Origin: Hyphomonadaceae bacterium ML37
Lineage (GTDB): Bacteria; Pseudomonadota; Alphaproteobacteria; Caulobacterales; Maricaulaceae
Direction: 5' to 3'
DNA: 64,000 nt
Assembly (NCBI GenBank): GCA_027627685.1
Contig: CP091241.1
Coordinates: 496,001-560,000 of the forward strand
The number at the start of each line of letters is the position of its first letter. The stretch's first letter is position 1. The translations under genes and the position numbers were made by a program. Below are positions 16,509 to 25,683 of this stretch, one piece after another. The notes beneath the pieces were generated by a model. The model worked only from the letters and a program-made list of their open reading frames with translations. It ran no database searches and had not been told where the DNA came from.

Positions 16509-19330
16509 CGCCCGGCGCTCGCAGGAATGGGGGCAGGCCCGGCGCCGGACGGGGTTCCCAGCGCCGCCTCAGCCTCGACGAGTACCGCTTCGAGCGCCTT
16601 GGTGATGGTCTCCAGAAGCGCCGGATCATCGGGCTTGGCGCCTTTGCAGGTGACGTAGAATGTGTCCACCGCGCGCTGGCCATAGCCGTCAATGCGCGCC
16701 GCCTGCAAGGACAGGCCGAGCCCCGTCAGCGTGTGCGCCAGCGCATGCAGCAGGCCCGGCCGGTCGCGGCCCGAGGCTTCGATCACCAGCGCATTGTCGG
16801 CGGCCTCGAGGTCCAGCTTCACATAGGGGCTGACCGCAAACGCCGCCTCGCGCCGGCGCAGGGGCTGGACCGGCAGGCGCCAGCCGGGCGCCAGCCCGTC
16901 GCGCGCGGCGCTCTCCACGGCGTCTTTCAGGCGCGAGCGCGCGCGCGGGTCGGACCAGCCGAACGGGCGTCCGCCGCCCTCCTGGACGAAGAATACGTCA
17001 AAGGCCTGGCCGCCATGGGTGGTGGCGACCTGGGCGCCCACCACGTTCGCGCCTTCGCGCGCCAGGGCGCCGGCGATGTCGGCGAACAGCCCGTCGCGGT
17101 CGGGCGCCAGCACCATCACCTCACAGGCCGAGCGGCGCTTGTCGATGCGCACGCCTGCGGCGATGTCGCGGCCCATGGCGGCGCTGGCGCGGACAAACGC
17201 CGCGTGGCGCAGCCGGTCGCTCTCGGCGAAGGCCAGCCAGTAGGGATCATCCATCTCGCCGATCCAGCGCTCGGCGAAGTCTGCATCAAATCGGCCGACC
17301 ACAGACCGGAAGGCGGCGCGGGCGGTTTCGGCGCGGGCGGCCAGGCGCGCGCGGGCCGCGTCCTCGCCGCGCTCCCCGCCCTCGGCCAGCACGGCGGCGG
17401 TGGCCTGATAGAGATCGCGCAAGAGCTGGGCTTTCCAGCCATTCCACACGCCCGGACCCACCGCGCGGATATCCACCACGGTCAGAATGGTCAGGAGCCG
17501 CAAGCGCTCCAGCGTGCCGCACAGGCGCGCGAAATCGAGCACGGTGCGCGGGTCGGAAATGTCGCGGCGCTGGGCCGCATCGCTCATTTCAAGGTGGTTG
17601 GCGATTAGCCAGGCGGTGAGCTCCACCTCGTTCTCGTCCAGCCCCAGGCGCGGCCCGGCAACCCGCGCATTGGCGGCGCCCTCCACGCACTGGTCGCCCT
17701 TGCCCTTGCCGGTATCGTGCAGCAACACGGCCAGATGCAGCGCCCGGCGCGACGAGATTTTCTGCGCCAGGCTGGTGGCCAGCGGGTGATCGCCCGCCAG
17801 CTTGCCTTGCTCGATCAGACGCAACAGGCCCAGCGCGTTGAGCGTATGCTCGTCCACGGTGAAGCGGTGATACATGTTGAACTGGGTGCGCGCGACGATA
17901 TCGCCGAACTCGGGGATATAGGCGCCCAGCAGCCCCGCCTCGGTCATGGCGCGCAGGGTCATGCGCGGATCCTCGGCGTCCAGCAGCACCGCAAAGAAGC
18001 TGCGCGCGGCGCGCGGATCGCTGCGAAACGCGTCGTCGATCAGGCGCAGGGACTGGCCGATGCGCGCCACGGCGTCCGGGTGCAGATCGTAATGGCGCGC
18101 CGCCGCCGCCTCGAACAGGCGCAGCATCATCACCGGATCGGATTCAATCGCCGCCGGATCGGCGAAGGTCAGCCGTCCAGCGCGCAGCGTGAAGCCTTCC
18201 TCGGCCAGGCCTTCGGCGTCCGCCATGCCGTCGGACGGCAGGAACCGCCCGGCGGCGCCCGGCGCGTCTTTCAGCTCGTCAGCCTCCAGCTTGGCGCAGA
18301 CCAGGCGGGTGAGCGCGCCCACATCGATGGCTTTGAGGAAATAGTCGCGCATGAAGGCTTCCACCCCCAGCGCGTCGGCGCGGTCGTCATAGCCCATGCG
18401 CACGGCCACGCCGGGCTGCATGTCGAAGCTCAGCCGGTCGTCCTTGCGTCCCACCAGGGCGTGCAGGTGGAAGCGCACGGTCCAGAAGAAATCGGCGGCG
18501 TTGAGATAGCGCTCCACATCGGCGACGGATAACAGGCCCGCGGCCACCCAGCGCTCCATGGCGTCGGCGCCGTAAAGCACCTGAGCCAGCCAGCGCACGG
18601 TCTGCAGATCGCGCAGGGCGCCCTTGCCGTCCTTGATATGGGGCTCGACGGCGTAGCGGCTGTCGCCCTGACGGTCGACGCGTTCATCGCGCTCGGTCAG
18701 CTTGGCGGCGGCGAAGGCGCCCGCGCGCTCGCCCAGCAATTCCTCTTCGAACGCGCTCAGCAGTTCACGCACCAGGCGCACATCGCCGGTCAGGCTGCGG
18801 ATATCCAGAAGCGCGGTGCGCTCCGAGACGTCGTCACGCGCCAGCGCGATCGCCTCTTTCACCGTGCGGATGGCGCCGCCGCCCACGGGCAGACCGCTAT
18901 CCCACAGGGCATAGAGCGTGCGCTCGACAATCAGCGTGGCGTGCTCGGGGGCGGGATCATCGACCAGGAACAGCAGATCGATATCGCTGTGCGGGGCCAG
19001 CTCGCCCGCGCCATATCCACCTACCGCGCACAGCGCCAGCCCCGGCGTGCGCGCGCCCTGATCGGTCAGATCGCTGGCGATGGAATCATACAGCGCGCGC
19101 AGCACGGCGTTCATCACGCCGGACAGGGTCCGCGCCGCCTCCAGCCCGCCGCTGGCGCCCTGAAGACGGGATTCGGCATGGGCGCGGCCGCGGGTGAGAT
19201 AGGCTTTCAGCTTGGCCAAAGCGGCCTGACGCTCCGCCGGCTGGTCCCAGCCCTTGCGCGTGGCGGCGGCGAGCTCTGCGCGCAGGCGCAGGCCGTCAAG
19301 CGAGGCGGGAAGGGATGTGGGCCGGATCAT
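16505..19330 (-). CDS. glnD: PII uridylyltransferase / uridylyl-removing enzyme
   Basis: 941 residues, full length. Domains in order: nucleotidyltransferase with GGYGAGELAPHSDIDLLFL (about 107-125), a helical linker, an HD domain with LLHDTGKGKGD (near 535-545) that removes UMP, and two C-terminal ACT domains (from about 725 and 835) that sense glutamine. GlnD modifies PII proteins to report nitrogen status. Upstream of murJ with a 4-bp overlap; 33 bases downstream of the DUF2855 gene. Confidence 0.97.
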   Translation of the reverse strand: MIRPTSLPASLDGLRLRAELAAATRKGWDQPAERQAALAKLKAYLTRGRAHAESRLQGASGGLEAARTLSGVMNAVLRALYDSIASDLTDQGARTPGLALCAVGGYGAGELAPHSDIDLLFLVDDPAPEHATLIVERTLYALWDSGLPVGGGAIRTVKEAIALARDDVSERTALLDIRSLTGDVRLVRELLSAFEEELLGERAGAFAAAKLTERDERVDRQGDSRYAVEPHIKDGKGALRDLQTVRWLAQVLYGADAMERWVAAGLLSVADVERYLNAADFFWTVRFHLHALVGRKDDRLSFDMQPGVAVRMGYDDRADALGVEAFMRDYFLKAIDVGALTRLVCAKLEADELKDAPGAAGRFLPSDGMADAEGLAEEGFTLRAGRLTFADPAAIESDPVMMLRLFEAAAARHYDLHPDAVARIGQSLRLIDDAFRSDPRAARSFFAVLLDAEDPRMTLRAMTEAGLLGAYIPEFGDIVARTQFNMYHRFTVDEHTLNALGLLRLIEQGKLAGDHPLATSLAQKISSRRALHLAVLLHDTGKGKGDQCVEGAANARVAGPRLGLDENEVELTAWLIANHLEMSDAAQRRDISDPRTVLDFARLCGTLERLRLLTILTVVDIRAVGPGVWNGWKAQLLRDLYQATAAVLAEGGERGEDAARARLAARAETARAAFRSVVGRFDADFAERWIGEMDDPYWLAFAESDRLRHAAFVRASAAMGRDIAAGVRIDKRRSACEVMVLAPDRDGLFADIAGALAREGANVVGAQVATTHGGQAFDVFFVQEGGGRPFGWSDPRARSRLKDAVESAARDGLAPGWRLPVQPLRRREAAFAVSPYVKLDLEAADNALVIEASGRDRPGLLHALAHTLTGLGLSLQAARIDGYGQRAVDTFYVTCKGAKPDDPALLETITKALEAVLVEAEAALGTPSGAGPAPIPASAGR

Positions 19331-19363
19331 GGGCGTAGTTCTACGCCAGCCCGCCCCGCCCTG

Positions 19364-20449
19364 TCAGCGCTCTTCCACCTCGACCACCAGCGCTTCGCTG
19401 GCGGGCACCTGGCCGCGCACCAGCGCCTGATAGGCGCCCAGAGCCTCAGGTCCGCCGGTGAGGCTTCGCCAAGCCAAGAGATCATCCGCCGCCGCCACGA
19501 AATGGGACCAGGCCTCGCCCTGGCGTTTGGCGAACCCGTCCGGTCCCCACTGCGCGATGCGGTCGCGGGCATGGTCGGGGGCGAAGAAGAAGGCGGGTCT
19601 GGGTCCGGGCAGATCGGATGCCGGCGCGCTGTCATCCCAATGGGCGCCCCCGACGCGGATATTGGCTTTCAGGTTGGCGCCGAACCGCCCATGCAGGGCC
19701 CGGTTCACCTCCGCCGCCCCGGCGAAATCCACGATCAGCCGGGCGGGGGCGGGGTCCATTGCGGCGATGTCGTCATAACCGGTGATGTCGTCATACAGCC
19801 CCGACGCCTCCACAAAGGCGGCGTTGCGCGACGAGGTCAGCGCTTCGATGCGCAAACCCTCGGGCCGGTCGCGGCCCAACAGGAAGGCGAGCGCCAGTGC
19901 GGTCTTGCTGGATGCGCTGGTCAGGGTGAGGCGGTTCGCGCCCTGGAAGGCCGCCTCGCGCAAATGCGCATCGATCAGGAAGGAGGTGAGAAACAGCGGC
20001 TGCAGCACCATCTGCGCGGCTTCGCGCTGCGGGTCATAGGCCGGGTCGGCGGCGCAGCGCACATAGCGGTTATACACTGCCGGCAGGGCGGAGCGGTGGT
20101 CTGCCGCATCGACAAAGCTGTCAGGGCGGATCTTGCCGGGGGTGACCACCAGCTCGCTGGCGGCGGGGAAGTAGCCATAGACCCGCTCGCCCAGGTCCAG
20201 TCCCGGCGCGCGGCTTTCAGTCACCTGGGCAAAGCCCCAAACCGGCAGGCGCCCGCGCCCGTCCGCGCCGGGGAAGAAGCGCCAATAGCCCATGGCCTGC
20301 CCGAAGGCGGCATAGGTGATGTTGTTGGCGGTCAGCGCAAAGCGGCGCACGGTCAGGCGGGCTTCGCCCGCGTTCAGCGCGCGCGGCGGGTCCTCAACGA
20401 TGTCGGCGTGCGTTATGTCAGCTTGATCAATGCTCAGCGCCCAGCCCAT
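19364..20449 (-). CDS. DUF2855 family protein, dehydrogenase-like
   Basis: 361 residues. The N-terminal region (RFALTANNITYAAFGQAMGYWRFFP) and the central LTSASSKTALALAFLL resemble the DUF2855 family, which looks like medium-chain dehydrogenase/reductases without a clear catalytic zinc site. The mid-region may bind NAD(P)H. Function unknown; neighbours suggest no pathway. It lies 29 bases after ppk2 and 33 before glnD, so is probably cotranscribed. Confidence 0.8.
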   Translation of the reverse strand: MGWALSIDQADITHADIVEDPPRALNAGEARLTVRRFALTANNITYAAFGQAMGYWRFFPGADGRGRLPVWGFAQVTESRAPGLDLGERVYGYFPAASELVVTPGKIRPDSFVDAADHRSALPAVYNRYVRCAADPAYDPQREAAQMVLQPLFLTSFLIDAHLREAAFQGANRLTLTSASSKTALALAFLLGRDRPEGLRIEALTSSRNAAFVEASGLYDDITGYDDIAAMDPAPARLIVDFAGAAEVNRALHGRFGANLKANIRVGGAHWDDSAPASDLPGPRPAFFFAPDHARDRIAQWGPDGFAKRQGEAWSHFVAAADDLLAWRSLTGGPEALGAYQALVRGQVPASEALVVEVEER

Positions 20450-20478
20450 GGCCCTCGTCTCCCTCAGTGTCGAGATTA

Positions 20479-21234
20479 TCAGTGGTGCAGGTGTGCGTCC
20501 GGCCGGTCATCGGATGACCAGCGGCGCAGCACGGCCGGGTCCGGGTCGCCATAGTCTTCGGGCAGATCCGGGCAGGTGGCGCTGCGCAGGATGTCGCGGA
20601 TGATCGCCAGGCGCGCCGCGCGCTTGTCATCGGCGTTCACCACCCGCCAGGGGACCGGATCGCCGGTGACGGCCAGCATCGTGTTGCGCGCTTTCGAATA
20701 GGCGTCGAACTTCTTGAGGGCGACGGCGTCCACGGGCGAGATTTTCCACGATTTGAGCGGATTGACCCAGCGGTCTTCCAGCCGTTTGGCCTGTTCGTCA
20801 CGCGACAGGTCCAGATAGTATTTCAAGAGCACCAGCCCGTCATTGACCAGTATGCGCTCGAACGGACCGACATTTTGCAGAAAGGCCTTGTGCTCGGCAT
20901 TGGTGCAGAACCCCATCACCGGCTCCACGCCGGCGCGGTTGTACCAGGACCGGTTGAACAGCACCATTTCGCCGCCTGCGGGCAGATGCTCGGTCCAGCG
21001 CTGGAAATACCAGCTCGACCGGTCGCGCTCGGTGGGCTTGCCCAGCGCCACCACACGGGTGTCGCGCGGCGACTGGTGCTGGACGATGCGCTTGATCACC
21101 CCGTCCTTGCCCGCCGAATCGCGCCCTTCCAGAATGATCAGGCAGCGCGCCTCGGTGGCGATCAGGTGGCGTTGCAGGGCCACCAGTCCGATCTGGAGGC
21201 GCTTGAGTTCGCTTTTGTAAATTTTCTTGTCCAT
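20479..21234 (-). CDS. ppk2: Polyphosphate kinase 2
   Basis: 251 residues. Walker A is in ILEGRDSAGKDGVIKRI (about 34-50); other PPK2 landmarks are SPRDTRVVALGKPTERD, the lid region RWTEHLPAGGEMVLFNRSWY and ERILVNDGLVLLKYYLDLS. PPK2 makes nucleoside di- or triphosphates from polyphosphate. The ATG at 21234 starts MDKKIYKSEL, the usual N-terminus; an upstream in-frame start would add an unlikely 24 residues. First gene of a long minus-strand run. Confidence 0.94.
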   Translation of the reverse strand: MDKKIYKSELKRLQIGLVALQRHLIATEARCLIILEGRDSAGKDGVIKRIVQHQSPRDTRVVALGKPTERDRSSWYFQRWTEHLPAGGEMVLFNRSWYNRAGVEPVMGFCTNAEHKAFLQNVGPFERILVNDGLVLLKYYLDLSRDEQAKRLEDRWVNPLKSWKISPVDAVALKKFDAYSKARNTMLAVTGDPVPWRVVNADDKRAARLAIIRDILRSATCPDLPEDYGDPDPAVLRRWSSDDRPDAHLHH

Positions 21235-21378
21235 CGCCGGCCACCCTGGGCCTGCGCGCGCCTCAAGTCGAGGCTGGCGCGCGGCGCCGCCTGTCCAAAC
21301 CGTCATATCATGTTGGCTTGTGCGGCGCGCTGATTGGGCTAAACAGGCTCGCCCCAGCCCTTGCGGACGAGCCCCGCC

Positions 21379-22353
21379 ATGTCAGTCCATGCGATTGAAA
21401 CGCGCGCCCTGTCGCGCCGCTTTGGCGAAAAGCGGGCCGTGGACGGCATCGATATGGAGGTGCGCCGCGGCGAGATTTTCGCCGTGCTGGGGCCCAATGG
21501 CGCAGGCAAGACCACGCTGGTGCGCATGCTGGCGACGCTTTTGCGTCCCTCTGGCGGCAGCGCGCTGGTGCTGGGCCACGACATCGAGCGTGAGCCGCGC
21601 GAGGTGCGCCGCAAGATCAGCCTGACGGGCCAGTTCGCCTCGGTGGACGAAGACCTGACCGGGTTTGAGAACCTGCTGTTGCTCGCGCGCCTGTCAGGGC
21701 TCAAAGGCGCCGAGGCCAAGGGCCGCGCCATGGACCTGCTGGGCGCGTTTGATCTCGCTGACGCGGCCGCCAAGCAGGCGAAAGCTTATTCCGGCGGCAT
21801 GCGGCGCAAGCTGGATATCGCATCCAGCCTCATCCGCCGGCCCGAGCTGCTTTTCCTTGACGAGCCGACCACCGGGCTCGATCCGCGCTCGCGCAATCAG
21901 GTCTGGGATATTGTGCGGGGCCTGGCGGCCAGCGGCACGACCATCCTTCTGACCACGCAATATCTCGAAGAGGCCGACCAGCTGGCGGGCGAGATCGCTG
22001 TGGTGGATCACGGCCGCATCATTGCGCGCGGAACCAGCGCGCAGTTGAAGGCGAAAGTCGGCGGCGGCGTGTTGCAGATCAGCCTGGCGGGTGCGGACCG
22101 GCGCGAGGAGGCGTCCGGCCTGCTGGCCGGGCTGCTGGACGGCGAAGTGCGCGCCGGCGGCAATGGCCTGTCCCTGAGCGTGGATGTGTCTGATCCCGAT
22201 GCGGGGCTCGCCGCGCTCTCCGCTCTGTCGTCGGCTGGGATTGAATTGTCGGGCTATAGCCTCAGCCAGCCGAGTCTGGATGAAGTCTTCTTCGCGCTGA
22301 CCGGACGCCCGCCGGAGGCGGAGGACGGGCCAGCACCGGAGGTCGCGCCATGA
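21379..22353 (+). CDS. ABC transporter ATP-binding protein (DrrA type)
   Basis: 324 residues. Walker A LGPNGAGKTTLVRM, ABC signature YSGGMRRKLD, Walker B ELLFLDEPTTGLDPRSR and the switch region TTQYLEEAD mark a drug/ABC-2 exporter ATPase of the daunorubicin-resistance DrrA family, including its typical C-terminal extension of about 80 residues. Start ATG at 21379; a TTG 18 bases upstream is less likely. It overlaps its permease by 4 bp. Confidence 0.93.
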   Translation: MSVHAIETRALSRRFGEKRAVDGIDMEVRRGEIFAVLGPNGAGKTTLVRMLATLLRPSGGSALVLGHDIEREPREVRRKISLTGQFASVDEDLTGFENLLLLARLSGLKGAEAKGRAMDLLGAFDLADAAAKQAKAYSGGMRRKLDIASSLIRRPELLFLDEPTTGLDPRSRNQVWDIVRGLAASGTTILLTTQYLEEADQLAGEIAVVDHGRIIARGTSAQLKAKVGGGVLQISLAGADRREEASGLLAGLLDGEVRAGGNGLSLSVDVSDPDAGLAALSALSSAGIELSGYSLSQPSLDEVFFALTGRPPEAEDGPAPEVAP

Positions 22354-23183
22354 GCGACACGACGACGCCCCTCAAGCAGGCCGCCGAGACGGTGGTGCAA
22401 TCGGCGCCGGCCATGGCCGCCAGCCCGCCCCATGCGGTGTCGGTCAGCCTGACCTATGCCTGGCGGGCGCTTTTGAAGATCAAGCACATGCCCGAGCAGC
22501 TGTTCGACGTGGTGGTGACCCCCATCATGTTCACGGTGATGTTCACCTATCTGTTCGGCGGCGCGCTGGCGGGCTCGACAGACGCCTATCTGCAATTCCT
22601 GCTGCCGGGCATTCTGGTGCAGACGATTGTTTTCACGTCCGTTTATACCGGATTCACGCTCAATACCGACATTTCCAAGGGCGTGTTCGACCGCTTCCGC
22701 TCCCTGCCCGTCTGGTCGCCGGGGCCGATCGCCGGGGCGATGCTGGCCGATGTGTTCCGCTTCACGGCGTCGGGGTTGATCGTCTTCATCATCGGCACGC
22801 TGATGGGCTACCGCCCCGAGGGCGGCTTCATCGCGGTGATCCCGGCCCTCATGCTGCTCAACGGGTTCGCGCTGGGCTTTGGCTGGATCTTCACCGCGCT
22901 GGCTCTGTCGGTGCGCACGCCCTCCACCGTGATGACGCTGGCCTGGCTGGTGCTGATGCCGCTGACGTTCGCCTCCAATATCTATGTCGATCCGGCCACC
23001 ATGCCGGGCTGGCTGCAGGCGGTGGTGTCGGTCAATCCGGTCAGCCTGCTGGTGACCGCCATTCGCGACATCATGGCCGGAACGCCGGACCTGCGCGCCG
23101 TCCTGCTGGCCCTGCTGGCGCCGGGTCTGATCGCGGCCGTATTCGGTCCCATCACGATGTGGCTTTACCGCAAGGAGCGTTAG
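22350..23183 (+). CDS. ABC-2 type permease (DrrB type)
   Basis: 277 residues with six predicted membrane helices and the ABC-2 permease pattern (FDVVVTPIMFTVMFTYLFGG, then FLLPGILVQTIVFTSVYTG). The 40-residue N-terminal stretch before LTYAWRALLKIKHM is cytoplasmic. It pairs with the ATPase upstream to form an exporter of unknown substrate, possibly hydrophobic compounds or lipids. Translationally coupled to that ATPase. Confidence 0.92.
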   Translation: MSDTTTPLKQAAETVVQSAPAMAASPPHAVSVSLTYAWRALLKIKHMPEQLFDVVVTPIMFTVMFTYLFGGALAGSTDAYLQFLLPGILVQTIVFTSVYTGFTLNTDISKGVFDRFRSLPVWSPGPIAGAMLADVFRFTASGLIVFIIGTLMGYRPEGGFIAVIPALMLLNGFALGFGWIFTALALSVRTPSTVMTLAWLVLMPLTFASNIYVDPATMPGWLQAVVSVNPVSLLVTAIRDIMAGTPDLRAVLLALLAPGLIAAVFGPITMWLYRKER

Positions 23184-23256
23184 GCGAGCACGGGGCGCAG
23201 GCCGGGCCCGCTTCAAGGCTTGCGCCGCGCCAGCCTGACAGGCGAAGGTGGCCGTG

Positions 23257-24642
23257 ATGCGATATCTTGGCCCTGCGATTTTCACCCTCATCGCCCTGAT
23301 CGCCGCCGCCGCGGCGGGCTGGCATGTGCTGACCCGCAATCCGGACGGCCTGTCCCTGCGTGATCTCGGCCAGACGGCTGGCGAAGCCTATGTGTTCGGC
23401 TATCCCCTGGTGCTGATGGAGGAGACGCGCGCGGTGATGCTGGCGCGGGTCGAAGCTGAAGGCGAACCGGGTGCGATCAACACGCTGCATCACCGCCGCG
23501 ACCTGCCGCAGGCCGGGGATGACACGGTGGTGCGGCCCAATCTCGATACGCTGTATTCCATCGCCTGGCTCGACCTGTCTGACGGTCCTGTTGTGCTGCG
23601 CTGGCCGGATATGGGCGAGCGCTACTGGCTGTTGCAGGTGCTGGACGCCTGGACCGATGTGGCCGGCGCGCCGGGTTCGCGCGTGGCGGGTTCAGGGCCG
23701 GGCCTCGCCTTCATCACCGGTCCGGACTGGGACGGGCCGGCCCTGCCGGGCGCTGTGCATGTGCGGGTCTCCACCCCCATGGCCTGGCTGATCGGGCGCA
23801 TCGAGATCGCGCCGGGCGAAGACTTTGCGCCAGTTCATGCCCTTCAGGACGCCATCTCGCTCACCGCGCCACCGCCCTCAGCCTCGGCGCGGATGGGCGA
23901 TGCCGGCCTGCGACCGTCCGATGCGGTGGCGGCGCTGGCGCCGAATGAATTCTTCACGCGCCTCGCCGCGCTAATGGCGCTGAACCCGGCCAGGGCGGAG
24001 GATGCAGAAATGACCGCGCGCCTGGCCGCGCTGGGCGTTCACCCGGAAACCGGCGCGGTTGACTGGAGCGGGCATGGGCCGCTGGCGCGCCGGGTGATGG
24101 GGCGCGGGGTAACGGTGGCGCGCACCAGACTGGCCGAAGCCGACCGCCAGCCGCCCGGGCCGGAGGGCTGGCGCACGCTGACTGAGGGGCTGGGCGCGTA
24201 TGGGACCAATTACGCCCTGCGCGCCGGCGTGGCGCATATCGGGCTGGGAGCCAATCTGGCGGCGGATGCGATCTATCCCAACACGTCGGTGGATCGCGAC
24301 GGCCAGCCGCTGCATAGCAGCCACGCCTACATTCTGCGCTTTGAGCCCGGCGCCCTGCCGCCGACGGACGCATTCTGGTCGATCACGCTCTATGACGTGG
24401 ATGGTTTTCTGCCCGAGGGCGCCGGCTGGCGCCATGCGCTCGGCGACCGGGACGATCTGACCTACGATTCAGATGGCGGACTGACCATCAGGATTTCCAC
24501 CGAACCGCCCCAGGCCTCCCCGGATTCCAACTGGCTGCCGGCCCCGCCGGACGCGCCCTTCGCCCTGACGGCGCGCCTCTATGCGCCCGGCGAGACGGCG
24601 CTGTCTGGCGAGTGGACCATGCCGGGCGTGGAGCGGCGCTGA
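23257..24642 (+). CDS. DUF1254/DUF1214 domain protein
   Basis: About 461 residues. An N-terminal membrane anchor or signal (about 5-25) is followed by DUF1254 (GEAYVFGYPLVLMEETRAVM, VRPNLDTLYSIAWLDLS) and a C-terminal DUF1214 region (NTSVDRDGQPLHSSHAYILR, FWSITLYDVDGFL). Such proteins are exported and widespread but have no settled function. GAAGG lies a normal distance before the ATG at 23257, while an in-frame GTG at 23248 is too close to it. Confidence 0.85.
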   Translation: MRYLGPAIFTLIALIAAAAAGWHVLTRNPDGLSLRDLGQTAGEAYVFGYPLVLMEETRAVMLARVEAEGEPGAINTLHHRRDLPQAGDDTVVRPNLDTLYSIAWLDLSDGPVVLRWPDMGERYWLLQVLDAWTDVAGAPGSRVAGSGPGLAFITGPDWDGPALPGAVHVRVSTPMAWLIGRIEIAPGEDFAPVHALQDAISLTAPPPSASARMGDAGLRPSDAVAALAPNEFFTRLAALMALNPARAEDAEMTARLAALGVHPETGAVDWSGHGPLARRVMGRGVTVARTRLAEADRQPPGPEGWRTLTEGLGAYGTNYALRAGVAHIGLGANLAADAIYPNTSVDRDGQPLHSSHAYILRFEPGALPPTDAFWSITLYDVDGFLPEGAGWRHALGDRDDLTYDSDGGLTIRISTEPPQASPDSNWLPAPPDAPFALTARLYAPGETALSGEWTMPGVERR

Positions 24643-24689
24643 GGCGCGCGCTCTTGTACGGCGCGGCGCGCGCGGGCAGGCTTGGCGTG

Positions 24690-25574
24690 ATGATGTCCGC
24701 CCGCCCCGCGAAAGCCGCCATGACCAGATTATCCGCTGCCCGCCGGGCCGTCGCCGGCCTCATGGCGCTCGCCGCAATGGGGTTGCTGGCCGCCTGCGCC
24801 GGTGGTCCCCTGATCGACACCCGCCATGCCAGCGAGGCTCATGACAGCCGGGTGCGCTATATCATCGTGCACTATACGGCGGTGGATTTTGAAGAAGCCC
24901 TGCGCCTGCTGACGCAAACCGGGGTGAGCAGCCATTATCTCATCGACCGCGATCCCGCCCGCATTCACCGCCTGGTCCCCGAGCGCCGCCGGGCGCGCCA
25001 TGCGGGCGTCTCCAGCTGGCGCGGGGAGACCTATCTCAACACCGCTTCGGTCGGGATCGAGATCGTCAATCGCGGGTATGACTGGGGCGCGCCGGAAGAC
25101 TGGGAACCCTATGACGAGGCGCAGATCGCGGCCGCCGCCTGGCTGATCGCCGACATCGCGGCGCGCAACGAGATTCTCCCCCACCGCATTCTGGGCCATG
25201 CGGAGGTTTCGCCGGGACGCAAGTCTGATCCCGGGCCGTTGTTTCCGTGGCGGCGCCTGGCGTGGGCCGGGCTCATTCCGTGGCCGGACGAAACCCGGCT
25301 GGAGGCGCTGACCGCGCAGTATCAGGAGGCGCTTCCCGACGCGGCCTGGCATCAGGCGCGCCTGCGCCGGCACGGCTACCCGATTCAGGAAACCGGCGCG
25401 TGGGACGATCAGACCCGCACAGTGCTAACCGTCTTCCAGATGCGCTTCCGCCCGGCCCGCCATGACGGCATGACCGACGCCCAGACGGCGGCGCTGCTGG
25501 ATCTGGCCACGGACCCGGACGGGTTGATGATGCGCGGGTCTGACGGCATTTCGCGGGCGTACCGGGGCCGCTAG
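24690..25574 (+). CDS. N-acetylmuramoyl-L-alanine amidase, AmiD-like lipoprotein
   Basis: 294 residues. The signal peptide ends in a lipobox (MGLLAAC, Cys 36), so it is probably lipid-anchored. An amidase_2 domain follows, with zinc-ligand candidates in RYIIVHYTAVDF, HRILGHAEVSPGRKSDPGPLF and VGIEIVNRGYDWG. A C-terminal peptidoglycan-binding domain (RLRRHGYPIQETGAWDDQTR) follows. This matches E. coli AmiD, which cleaves the amide bond between MurNAc and the stem peptide. ATGs at 24690, 24693 and 24720 are all possible; the last still leaves a full signal. Confidence 0.93.
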   Translation: MMSARPAKAAMTRLSAARRAVAGLMALAAMGLLAACAGGPLIDTRHASEAHDSRVRYIIVHYTAVDFEEALRLLTQTGVSSHYLIDRDPARIHRLVPERRRARHAGVSSWRGETYLNTASVGIEIVNRGYDWGAPEDWEPYDEAQIAAAAWLIADIAARNEILPHRILGHAEVSPGRKSDPGPLFPWRRLAWAGLIPWPDETRLEALTAQYQEALPDAAWHQARLRRHGYPIQETGAWDDQTRTVLTVFQMRFRPARHDGMTDAQTAALLDLATDPDGLMMRGSDGISRAYRGR

Positions 25575-25610
25575 CCGATTGGGCTGGTCCCGGCGCCAGA
25601 GGACCGTGCG

Positions 25611-25631
25611 CCGCAAGAAATCTGCTTGCGG
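25611..25631. other. Small dyad after the amidase gene
   Basis: Perfect 7-bp arms CCGCAAG (25611-25617) and CTTGCGG (25625-25631) with a 7-base loop, in the 109-base gap before the beta-propeller gene. No T-run follows, so either a weak terminator or a protein-binding site. Confidence 0.35.
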
Positions 25632-25683
25632 AATGTCTACGACGCTGCTCCAGTCTGCACGAGCTTGCAGGGGAGTTCGGGAC